This document shows positions 6,772 to 12,424 of a stretch of 16,284 nt of DNA, one piece after another. A model generated the notes under the pieces. The model searched no databases. It was given only the letters and a program-made list of their open reading frames with translations, and had not been told where the DNA came from. Positions within the stretch are counted from its first letter, which is position 1; each line of letters starts with the position of its first letter. Made by a program: the position numbers and the translations under genes. The DNA is from Acidobacteriota bacterium (lineage in GTDB: Bacteria > Acidobacteriota > Blastocatellia > Pyrinomonadales > Pyrinomonadaceae), in the NCBI GenBank assembly GCA_023391155.1, contig JAEWBM010000135.1, forward strand, positions 1 through 16,284, written 5' to 3'.

Positions 6772-8274
6772 CTATTTCTTACCCAATAGGTCTGCCTCGG
6801 TCAGGCCCGCGGCGGTTTGAGCCGATGACGACATCATCGCAACTGAAATGTGGTGCTTACCGATGATGTAATCGTTCAGGTATTTGGTGATGTCCTTTCG
6901 CGAGACGGCCCGTAGATTTCGGTGGTAGCCGCGGTAGTAATCGATTCCGGTCGACGACCACCAGAAGCCGAGAGCGTGGGTGTATTCGCTGAGCTTATCT
7001 CGGCGGAAAAGGTCCTCGGCCTCGAGCAGGTTCTTTGCGTTCGCGAGCTCCTCGTCAGAATAGTAGTCGGGCGAGGCGAACTGGCCGATCTGCTTGTAAA
7101 GTTCGGCGAGCGCGGCCTTCGCCCGGTCGGGCGAGGTGACCAGCGTAAAGCGGATCGGGCCGGTGTTTCGCTGTGTGTAATAGTGAACGCTGAGGCCGAC
7201 GGCGAGCCCGCTGTCGATCATGGCACGCTGGAGCTTGGAATTCGGCTGTTGGACGATGAATGAAAAAACGTCCGCCGCGTAGGTGCCGGCGTCGTCCTTG
7301 CCGATCGACGGGCCGTGCCAGCCGACCTGGACGACGACGTTCTCGACATCCTGGTTAACGAAGATGCCCTTGCTTTCCTCGAGCGGCGGGTGCTCGACGA
7401 TCGGGAATTTCTCGAAGGGGTCCTCGCCCTTGGGCCAAATGGAGAAAAGCTCTTGCGCGAGCTTAAATACCGCCTCGGGCTCGACATCGCCGGTGACGAT
7501 GAGGGCGGAGTTATTCGGGACGTAATATCGCGACTGGATGAGCCGCATCTTTTCGGTAGTGGCCGAGGCGACGGTCTCGCGAGTGCCGCCGGGGCTCTTG
7601 CGTGTCGGATATTTGTAGAAGAGATTGTCCATTAGGGTCCGGTCCGCGTAGTAAAAGGGCTGCGACATCTGGCGATCGAGCTCGCCGAGGACGACCTGTA
7701 TCTCGCGCTTTAATTCATCCTCATCAAAGGTTGGGAAGAGAGTTGCGTCGCGCATATAGCGCATAATGGTCGGCAGGTGATCGCTGGTCGTGCTGAAAAA
7801 GTAGTTTACGTACTCTTCCTGGGTCGTACCGTTCTTAACGTAGCCGGCCCTGTCCAGGTCATTGAGATAGCTGACGTCGCCGATCTGCGATTTGAGTTTG
7901 AGTTGCTCGGTACAGTTTTCCTGATTGAACATGTCAAAACGGTTGTAGGACTTAAACATTTCACACCGGAAGAGGCCTATGGCACCGTTCCTCTGGAAGA
8001 ACATGTGTTCGTACAGATGCGAAAGGCCGTTCAGTTCCGGCGGTTCGGTGAACGAGCCGTTGCGGACGGCAAGTTCGACCGTGACGAGCGGGACGCTGGA
8101 GTCGGGCAGCACGATCACCTCGAGGCCGTTGGCGAGCTGGCGATTGACGAACGGCACCTGATAAGCCGGTGCCGGGGCGGCCGCGCCATTATTCTGGGCG
8201 GCTGCAGGGAGCGCGCCAAAGGCTGAAAAAAGCAGGGCAAGGGCTAAAAAGGACGGTAAAAAAGATCTGGTCAC
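6772..8274 (-). CDS. Exported M16-family zinc metallopeptidase (HLYEH subunit)
   Basis: The protein is 500 aa from the GTG at 8274. A longer reading from TTG 8286 (504 aa) is open, but that start would overlap the GGAG that sits 6 bases before the GTG. The GTG start also gives a standard signal peptide (MTRSFLPSFLALALLF, then ALPAAAQ). The active site is H86-L-Y-E89-H90, and E191 in KREIQVVLGEL is the likely third zinc ligand. The C-lobe stretch LQRAMIDSGLAVGLSV lacks the Tyr of the usual Arg/Tyr pair, which the downstream gene supplies. Unlike typical members, about 35 residues (roughly 97-134, with Cys104 and Cys121) are inserted shortly after HxxEH. It is the first gene of a two-gene operon and probably degrades peptides in the periplasm. 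Confidence 0.9.
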   Translation of the reverse strand: MTRSFLPSFLALALLFSAFGALPAAAQNNGAAAPAPAYQVPFVNRQLANGLEVIVLPDSSVPLVTVELAVRNGSFTEPPELNGLSHLYEHMFFQRNGAIGLFRCEMFKSYNRFDMFNQENCTEQLKLKSQIGDVSYLNDLDRAGYVKNGTTQEEYVNYFFSTTSDHLPTIMRYMRDATLFPTFDEDELKREIQVVLGELDRQMSQPFYYADRTLMDNLFYKYPTRKSPGGTRETVASATTEKMRLIQSRYYVPNNSALIVTGDVEPEAVFKLAQELFSIWPKGEDPFEKFPIVEHPPLEESKGIFVNQDVENVVVQVGWHGPSIGKDDAGTYAADVFSFIVQQPNSKLQRAMIDSGLAVGLSVHYYTQRNTGPIRFTLVTSPDRAKAALAELYKQIGQFASPDYYSDEELANAKNLLEAEDLFRRDKLSEYTHALGFWWSSTGIDYYRGYHRNLRAVSRKDITKYLNDYIIGKHHISVAMMSSSAQTAAGLTEADLLGKK

Positions 8275-8280
8275 AAAATG

Positions 8281-8284
8281 CTCC
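8281..8284 (-). promoter_or_regulatory. Shine-Dalgarno that fixes the M16 start at GTG 8274
   Basis: GGAG on the minus strand, six bases before GTG 8274-8272. The alternative TTG at 8286-8284 would overlap this site and has no ribosome-binding site of its own. Confidence 0.65.
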
Positions 8285-8346
8285 AAAGTTAAGAATGGCG
8301 GCCGATCTTAAGGGGCCGCACGATAAACTGAGATCTAACGATGTTC

Positions 8347-8375
8347 TTGTTCCCACGGGCGCCGGGCGTTAATAT
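8347..8375 (+). promoter_or_regulatory. candidate promoter for the 72-aa gene
   Basis: TTGTTC (8347-8352) and TAATAT (8370-8375) are separated by 17 bases. The match to consensus is moderate (3 of 6 and 4 of 6). The expected start near 8382 gives a leader of about 20 bases that includes the GGAG at 8390-8393. Confidence 0.35.
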
Positions 8376-8402
8376 TTAATCTAGCACACGGAGATAAAAT
8401 AT

Positions 8403-8621
8403 ATGGAACGTGACAATATGATGCACGGAGCGCGGACCGCGTTGAATACAAATGAAGAAATGCGGTCGTGGGCCGAAAACTATTTAAAGGAAAAGACCCG
8501 CCGCGAAAAGGCGGATCTCAATGAGGAAGAATTTGAGAATTATTGGAAGTATCACAAGCCGGAGATAATGCACGCTGGTGCATCAGAGGCCGTGACGGCG
8601 TATAAGCAAAGGCCCCGCTGA
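8403..8621 (+). CDS. Small charged protein of unknown function (72 aa)
   Basis: I do not recognise this protein. It starts at ATG 8403 with GGAG nine bases upstream, and its stop codon lies inside a clear terminator hairpin. Those flanks support a real gene better than its length does. The sequence is hydrophilic and mostly helical, with mixed acidic and basic residues (EEMRSWAENYLKEKTRREKADLNEEEFENYW), then a short tail with AGASEAVTAYKQRPR. There is no signal peptide, TM segment or cysteine. It stands alone between two minus-strand genes, divergent from the M16 operon and convergent with the POT transporter. It is probably a small cytosolic protein. Confidence 0.7.
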   Translation: MERDNMMHGARTALNTNEEMRSWAENYLKEKTRREKADLNEEEFENYWKYHKPEIMHAGASEAVTAYKQRPR

Positions 8622-8644
8622 CATCTCAGCAGGGCCCTTTTTTT
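8611..8644. terminator. Terminator between the 72-aa gene and the POT transporter, probably bidirectional
   Basis: GGCCC-C-GCTGA (8611-8621) pairs with TCAGC-A-GGGCC (8626-8636) around CATC, with one C-A mismatch on the + strand, followed by seven T (8638-8644). On the minus strand the mismatch becomes a U-G wobble and TTT follows, so it can serve the convergent transporter gene too. It overlaps the stop codon of the 72-aa gene. Confidence 0.85.
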
Positions 8645-8646
8645 GA

Positions 8647-10254
8647 TCATGGTTTAGTATCTTCCGATCGAGGCGGGATATCAGCGGTCGTCTCGACGAC
8701 CTCTTCATCAACGACCTCTTCTTTGTTAGCCTTACGCATCATCCGAGCTATCGGCACGGATAGGATCAGCAGCACGACAGCGGAACCGCCGAGGAACAAA
8801 GTCGTCGTGGTAAAGAGCCGCGGCATCGCAGAAAGATTTTCCGGGTCGACCTCGCCCCCGACGAGCCCGCCGATGAGATTGCCCACCGAGGAGGCGAGAA
8901 ACCAAATGCCCATCATCTGGCCCACATACCTTCGGGGCGAGAGGGTGGTCATTGATGAAAGCCCGACAGGACTGACGAACAGTTCGCCCAAGGTAAGGAA
9001 AAGATAGAACCCGATCAGCCAGAAAGGAGATACGCGGACGCCGTCGCCGCCGACCACGATGTAGCTGGCGAAGATCATCACGATGAACGCGATGGCGGAG
9101 AGGCCGAGGCCTATTGAGAATTTCACAGGGCTCGAAAGATCGACGTTTCTGCGGCCGAGGAATGTCCAGAAAGCGGCGATCACCGGGGCCAGTATGATGA
9201 TGAACAAGGAGTTGACCGACTGGAACCACGTTGCGGGCATTTCCCAGCCGCCAAGGTTTCGGTCCGTGAAGTCCGCCGCAAAGAGATTTAGTGCGGTGGG
9301 CGTTTGTTCAAAGGCGGACCAGAATATGGCTGCGAAAATGAAAAGAACGGCAATGACAAGAATTCGTTTCCACTCGTCGCCCTCGAGCCCCCCGAACGCG
9401 AACAGATAGAGGAAATAGAGAAAGCCGATGCCGACGAGGACATACGCGAGGTAGGTGCCGACCACCTCGGGATTAATAGTGATCACGCCGGTGGCGGTGA
9501 GGATTATGACCAGCGCAAGTATCGCCAAGCCGATGCCGGTGAAAAGCTTGACCTGCATTTCCTGTTTGGCCTGGATAGCGGGGTCAGGATGCCGTGTCGG
9601 TTCGCTGCCGATATCCCCGAGCGTTTTCGGCGACCGGACCCAAAAGACGACGAGTCCCAGGATCATTGCGAGGCCGGCGGCCGAAAAGCCCCAGTGCCAA
9701 CCGATCTTTTCTCCGAGAAAACCGGTTATGAGCTGGCCGATCATTGCGCCGACGTTGATGCCCATGTAGAAGATGGAGAAGCCCGCATCTTTTCGTGCCC
9801 CGCCCTCCGGGTAAAGGTCGCCGACCATGGCCGAAATATTGGGCTTGAGAAGGCCGGTACCGAGCACGATAAGAACAAGCCCGAGGAAGAACGGCAGCTT
9901 CGTATCTACAAAGGCTGATAGGCCGATCGTGATGTGGCCCGCCGAGATGAGCATACCGCCGATCAGGACGGCACGCCTCAAACCGAGGAGCTTATCGGCG
10001 ATCCAGCCGCCGGGAAGGGATGCGAGGTAAACAAATGCGGCATAGATGCCGACGATCGCGGAAGCTTCGCCGCGGTCCCAACCCCAGCCGTCCTGTGTGA
10101 CGGCGGCGGCCATGAACAGCACAAGCAGCGGACGGAGCCCGTAGAACGAGAACCGTTCCCACATTTCGGTAAAGAACAGGGTAGAAAGGCCTTTCGGGTG
10201 GCCAAAGAAGCCGCCAGTGGCGTTCTTTTGGCCGGCATCGATTGCAGCGCTCAT
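8647..10254 (-). CDS. POT/PTR2-family proton-coupled oligopeptide transporter
   Basis: This 535-aa inner-membrane MFS protein should import di- and tripeptides with protons. The family hallmark ExxERFxYYG appears as EMWERFSFYG (residues 30-39). The TM4 lysine of the family is K137 in GTGLLKPNIS, and the PTR2 stretch DAGFSIFYMGINVGAM follows at about 156-171. Length and hydrophobic pattern fit the bacterial members with about 14 TM helices. The last 35 residues are a charged cytosolic tail (KANKEEVVDEEVVE). ATG 10254 has an AGGGGA-type ribosome site about nine bases upstream. The substrate range (di/tripeptide or other) cannot be read from sequence. Exported M16 peptidases are encoded nearby, which fits peptide uptake. 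Confidence 0.95.
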   Translation of the reverse strand: MSAAIDAGQKNATGGFFGHPKGLSTLFFTEMWERFSFYGLRPLLVLFMAAAVTQDGWGWDRGEASAIVGIYAAFVYLASLPGGWIADKLLGLRRAVLIGGMLISAGHITIGLSAFVDTKLPFFLGLVLIVLGTGLLKPNISAMVGDLYPEGGARKDAGFSIFYMGINVGAMIGQLITGFLGEKIGWHWGFSAAGLAMILGLVVFWVRSPKTLGDIGSEPTRHPDPAIQAKQEMQVKLFTGIGLAILALVIILTATGVITINPEVVGTYLAYVLVGIGFLYFLYLFAFGGLEGDEWKRILVIAVLFIFAAIFWSAFEQTPTALNLFAADFTDRNLGGWEMPATWFQSVNSLFIIILAPVIAAFWTFLGRRNVDLSSPVKFSIGLGLSAIAFIVMIFASYIVVGGDGVRVSPFWLIGFYLFLTLGELFVSPVGLSSMTTLSPRRYVGQMMGIWFLASSVGNLIGGLVGGEVDPENLSAMPRLFTTTTLFLGGSAVVLLILSVPIARMMRKANKEEVVDEEVVETTADIPPRSEDTKP

Positions 10255-10297
10255 TTAAAATTTTCCCCTTTTGTTTGAGATTTGAAGAGAGTCAGGC

Positions 10298-10326
10298 AAA
10301 ATATAGCAGATTAATGGCAGGTGCAA
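10298..10326 (-). promoter_or_regulatory. candidate promoter for the POT transporter
   Basis: On the minus strand TTGCAC (10326-10321) is followed after 17 bases by TATTTT (10303-10298). Both boxes are only partial matches. It lies about 45 bases upstream of the start codon. Confidence 0.3.
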
Positions 10327-10372
10327 AAGACGCCTTAGGCCCCTATCCTCCATAAAACCTCAGGAGAACCAA

Positions 10373-10765
10373 ATGCTAGGGATAATATTCATCATCGTCG
10401 TTGCGATACAGGTCTATCGCACGGCAAAGTCAACGGGGCGGAATGCGGTCCTTTGGACAGTGATCGCCGTCGTCGGCTTCTTTGCCGTTCAGTTTGCTAT
10501 CGGTATCGCGGCCGGGATATTTATTATTTTCGGAATAGGGGTCTGGGGTTGGCCCGAAAGCACGTTTGACGACTATGCAGGGATAATCAATTGGATCGCT
10601 TTTATACCGTCGGTCATCGCGGTGTTTATCCTAATGAAGATCTTGAGCCGGGTGCCCGAAGAGCCGACAATGCTGAGTGTCCCGCCTCCGCCGACATCGG
10701 GTTTCGGTTTTAACCAACCGGGGCCCGAGTCGCCGTCGCCGCCGGAAGACCATAGAGGTATGTAG
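10373..10765 (+). CDS. Small integral membrane protein (first of a tandem related pair)
   Basis: The 130-aa protein is of unknown function. ATG 10373 follows AGGAGA (10362-10367) at good spacing. Three hydrophobic stretches (about 1-15, 25-56 and 70-92) suggest an inner-membrane protein. The tail (95-130) is Pro-rich (PPPPTSGFGF; PGPESPSPP). After the first TM comes VYRTAKSTGRNAVLW, matched in the next gene by IYRTAEDAGLSARFW. GW followed by FDDY in the middle also aligns with GW and FGDY there. The next gene begins 2 bases after this stop, so they form an operon. I know no family name for it. Confidence 0.8.
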   Translation: MLGIIFIIVVAIQVYRTAKSTGRNAVLWTVIAVVGFFAVQFAIGIAAGIFIIFGIGVWGWPESTFDDYAGIINWIAFIPSVIAVFILMKILSRVPEEPTMLSVPPPPTSGFGFNQPGPESPSPPEDHRGM

Positions 10766-10767
10766 CG

Positions 10768-11109
10768 GTGATCGCAATATTTCTTTCGATAGCGTTGTCG
10801 TTTAGGATTTACCGCACTGCGGAAGATGCCGGGTTAAGTGCCCGGTTCTGGGTGCTTGCGGGACTCTCGATTTATTTCGCGATCTATCTCGCTGCCCGGT
10901 TTATCGCGGAGTCGGTGGTCTTTTACGGGGTAATGAATCGAGGATGGGAGGTATCGGCGTTCGGCGATTATTGGTTCGTTATCGAGATAATTTCACTAGC
11001 TCCCGCGCTGATTTCGACCCAGATGCTTCTGAACCGGCTGGGCGATTCTGCAGGTGTTCAGAGCGCGGAAACAGAGGAAGCAAAACAGTTGCCAAACCTC
11101 GAACGATAA
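10768..11109 (+). CDS. Small integral membrane protein (second of the tandem pair)
   Basis: The 113-aa protein starts at GTG 10768, two bases after the upstream stop, with AGAGG (10754-10758) as ribosome site. It has the same three-helix layout and motif order as its neighbour: IYRTAEDAG, a long hydrophobic middle, RGWEVSAFGDYW, then a last helix ending MLLNRL. Identity to the neighbour is low by eye, but the alignment needs almost no gaps, so I read the two as old paralogues. The tail is short and acidic instead of Pro-rich. Its 3' end carries the -35 box of the following tRNA promoter. The function is unknown. Confidence 0.75.
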   Translation: MIAIFLSIALSFRIYRTAEDAGLSARFWVLAGLSIYFAIYLAARFIAESVVFYGVMNRGWEVSAFGDYWFVIEIISLAPALISTQMLLNRLGDSAGVQSAETEEAKQLPNLER

Positions 11110-11117
11110 TCTATCAT
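11089..11117 (+). promoter_or_regulatory. promoter for the CAT-anticodon tRNA
   Basis: TTGCCA (11089-11094) and TATCAT (11112-11117), each 5 of 6 consensus, are exactly 17 bases apart. The tRNA starts 12 bases after the -10 box. The -35 lies within the last codons of the preceding gene. Confidence 0.6.
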
Positions 11118-11128
11118 CACAGATTCGT

Positions 11129-11201
<73 letters not shown>

Positions 11202-11237
11202 TGCCAAAAACATCGCGATCGTCCGGCGCTAAACGGG

Positions 11238-11266
11238 TTGCAAAACGCGTGGAATTGAGTGAGAAT
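11238..11266 (+). promoter_or_regulatory. candidate promoter for tRNA-Glu
   Basis: TTGCAA (11238-11243) and GAGAAT (11261-11266), each 4 of 6 consensus, are 17 bases apart. The -10 box ends 12 bases before the tRNA, almost the same geometry as the promoter of the upstream tRNA. Co-transcription with that tRNA remains possible because no terminator lies between them. Confidence 0.45.
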
Positions 11267-11278
11267 TAGGTCTCGAAC

Positions 11279-11353
11279 GGCGCGTTCGTCTATCGGTTAG
11301 GACGCGAGGTTCTCAACCTCGAAAGACGGGTTCGATTCCCGTACGCGCTACCA
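11279..11353 (+). tRNA. tRNA-Glu (CTC anticodon)
   Basis: The cloverleaf has acceptor GGCGCGT/ACGCGCT (first pair G-T), the Glu-like TTCGTCTA D-arm start, anticodon stem CGAGG/CCTCG with loop TTCTCAA (anticodon CTC, reads GAG), and T arm ACGGG/CCCGT with TTCGATT. The discriminator A at 11350 is followed by an encoded CCA (11351-11353), unlike the neighbouring tRNA. Confidence 0.95.
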
Positions 11354-11361
11354 GAAATTAG

Positions 11362-11396
11362 AAAAGGAGAACGCCACGAAGGCATTCTCCTTTTTT
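11362..11396. terminator. Bidirectional terminator between tRNA-Glu and the Cys-rich gene
   Basis: GGAGAACGCC (11366-11375) pairs with GGCATTCTCC (11381-11390) around ACGAA, with one C-A mismatch on the + strand, followed by six T. On the minus strand the mismatch becomes a U-G wobble and TTTTC follows the stem (11365-11361). It therefore fits both the tRNAs and the convergent gene ending at 11414. Confidence 0.85.
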
Positions 11397-11413
11397 CCGT
11401 TTATGGAATGGGA

Positions 11414-11821
11414 TCAGGCTTCGGCCGATTCGGCGTTCTTCCCGCTGCAGCAGTCACAGTTGTCACAGCAGCTTTTCTCGCCGCCCTCGCTTGAGACGGC
11501 AGCGGCACCCTCATTTTTCTTCATCGGGCAGGAATCGCCGCAGCAATCGCACGAACAGCTATGGCCGTCGGCCGTGGCGGCCGCACCGTTTTTCATCGGA
11601 CAGGAATCGCCGCAGCAATCTTTGCCCTCCGCCATTGCCTTGTGATCCATGTGCCCTTCGCCGTGCCCCATCTTGGACTTCATCGGGCAGTCGTTCTTGT
11701 CCTTGCAGCATGAAGCAGATTCCGCTGAGGTCTTGGTCGTTGTTTGATTAACGGCAAAAGCCGCGATGGCGAGGGTGAAAAGCGAAACGATCGCCAATGC
11801 AAATAAGATACGTCTTTTCAT
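11414..11821 (-). CDS. Exported Cys-rich protein with repeated CC-CPMK units (putative metal binding)
   Basis: The protein is 135 aa from ATG 11821, seven bases after GGAG. ATG 11824 and an open GTG at 11839 are weaker choices. Residues 1-24 are a signal peptide or anchor (MKRRILFALAIVSLFTLAIA). The rest has 16 Cys, many as CC pairs. CCGDSCPMK occurs at 69-77 and 93-101, and a looser CCKDKNDCPMK at 38-48. MGHGEGHMDH (51-60) adds three His and Met. The tail has SCCDNCDCCS (117-126). Cys, Met and His like this suggest binding of soft metals such as copper(I), zinc or cadmium outside the cytoplasm. That is inference, and I know no family name. A short exported Cys protein is encoded next upstream. 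Confidence 0.8.
   Translation of the reverse strand: MKRRILFALAIVSLFTLAIAAFAVNQTTTKTSAESASCCKDKNDCPMKSKMGHGEGHMDHKAMAEGKDCCGDSCPMKNGAAATADGHSCSCDCCGDSCPMKKNEGAAAVSSEGGEKSCCDNCDCCSGKNAESAEA
11520..11620 (-). repeat. Direct repeat encoding the CCGDSCPMK units
   Basis: Two 29-base copies (11520-11548 and 11592-11620) differ at one base and lie 72 bases (24 codons) apart. The first 12 bases recur at 11679-11690, where the protein has a degenerate third unit. This points to recent in-frame duplication inside the Cys-rich gene. Confidence 0.75.
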
Positions 11822-11871
11822 CATAAAACTCCGTAACACGCACGTCGCGTGAGATCAATAACTAGTGCCTT

Positions 11872-11912
11872 GCCGCGGATAAAATATCGGCCGCGGCGTG
11901 AAAGAGCGACAA
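11872..11912 (-). promoter_or_regulatory. candidate promoter with overlapping inverted repeat for the Cys-rich gene
   Basis: On the minus strand TTGTCG (11912-11907) and GATATT (11888-11883), each 4 of 6 consensus, are 18 bases apart. A perfect 7-base inverted repeat, GCCGCGG (11872-11878) and CCGCGGC (11891-11897) with 12 bases between, straddles the -10 box. A repressor or metal sensor bound there would block the promoter. No regulator gene is present in the window to pair with it. Confidence 0.4.
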
Positions 11913-11923
11913 GCGATCGCAGT

Positions 11924-12346
11924 TTAAATCAGATAGACAGAGTTCTTAATGCGTTGGTAACGGAGATCGGCGGGCGGTGGGCCACGATAGAGAATTCCCG
12001 AGGCTGGAAATGGCCGCACCGCAACTCCGATAAATGCGATGGTCGGGGCCTTGGCCGGAAGGGACTGAACCGCTATGACGGTCCGTGGTGCGGGCTCGAG
12101 CGGAGCGGCGACCATCACTAACGTCAGGGGGCAGCAATCAAATGCCGTTGCGGACTTGATGGAGTTGCCGGACCTTTCACTCGGCGCCGCATCCGTAAGT
12201 TCAGCCGAACCGCAATGTGCGGCGAGGGCCCGCGTTTCCGGCTCCGGCCCGCAGTAAGCGAGGCAAACAGCGCCAAAGCCGTTAAGGCTGATGAACCCGG
12301 CAACGGCAAGTGCGAGAAACTTCACTTTGCGAGAAGGCTGTTTCAT
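11924..12346 (-). CDS. Small exported Cys-containing protein of unknown function
   Basis: The 140-aa protein starts with a clear signal peptide (KVKFLALAVAGFISLNGFGA, then VCLAYC). Its mature part has five Cys: C28, C32, C45 and the pair C71-C72 (FDCCPLTL). It ends PPPADLRYQRIKNSVYLI. The layout, with an early CxxxC, a later HC, a CC pair, a Pro-rich segment and a short hydrophobic end, recalls small exported proteins I associate with copper or heavy-metal loci, but I cannot name a family. The ribosome site before ATG 12346 is weak (only GGGA close to the ATG). The Cys-rich gene lies 102 bases downstream on the same strand. Opposite-strand open frames here lack comparable features, so I take this strand as coding. 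Confidence 0.65.
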   Translation of the reverse strand: MKQPSRKVKFLALAVAGFISLNGFGAVCLAYCGPEPETRALAAHCGSAELTDAAPSERSGNSIKSATAFDCCPLTLVMVAAPLEPAPRTVIAVQSLPAKAPTIAFIGVAVRPFPASGILYRGPPPADLRYQRIKNSVYLI

Positions 12347-12400
12347 ATCCCGGAAAAGGATCGCCGAGAGAAAAATAACCCGAATACCCCTCTCAGAATA

Positions 12401-12412
12401 TGACGGCCGTCA
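12401..12412. promoter_or_regulatory. 12-bp perfect palindrome upstream of the small exported Cys gene
   Basis: TGACGGCCGTCA lies 55 bases upstream of ATG 12346 and 13 bases beyond the ychF stop. It could be an operator for the downstream gene. No T-run follows on either strand, so it is not a terminator. Chance occurrence is possible. Confidence 0.25.
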
Positions 12413-12424
12413 CAAACGCGCAAA

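Noticed and set aside
7777..8226. 149-aa + strand frame
   Set aside because: It is antisense to the zinc-bearing M16 gene and covers its HxxEH region. No independent support.
9304..9918. 204-aa + strand frame
   Set aside because: It is antisense to TM helices of the POT transporter, with no ribosome site or domain.
11849..12121. 90-aa + strand frame (also 12075-12257 and 12215-12403)
   Set aside because: These compete with the minus-strand 140-aa gene. They lack signal peptides, domains and good ribosome sites, whereas the minus-strand frame has a clear signal peptide and patterned Cys.
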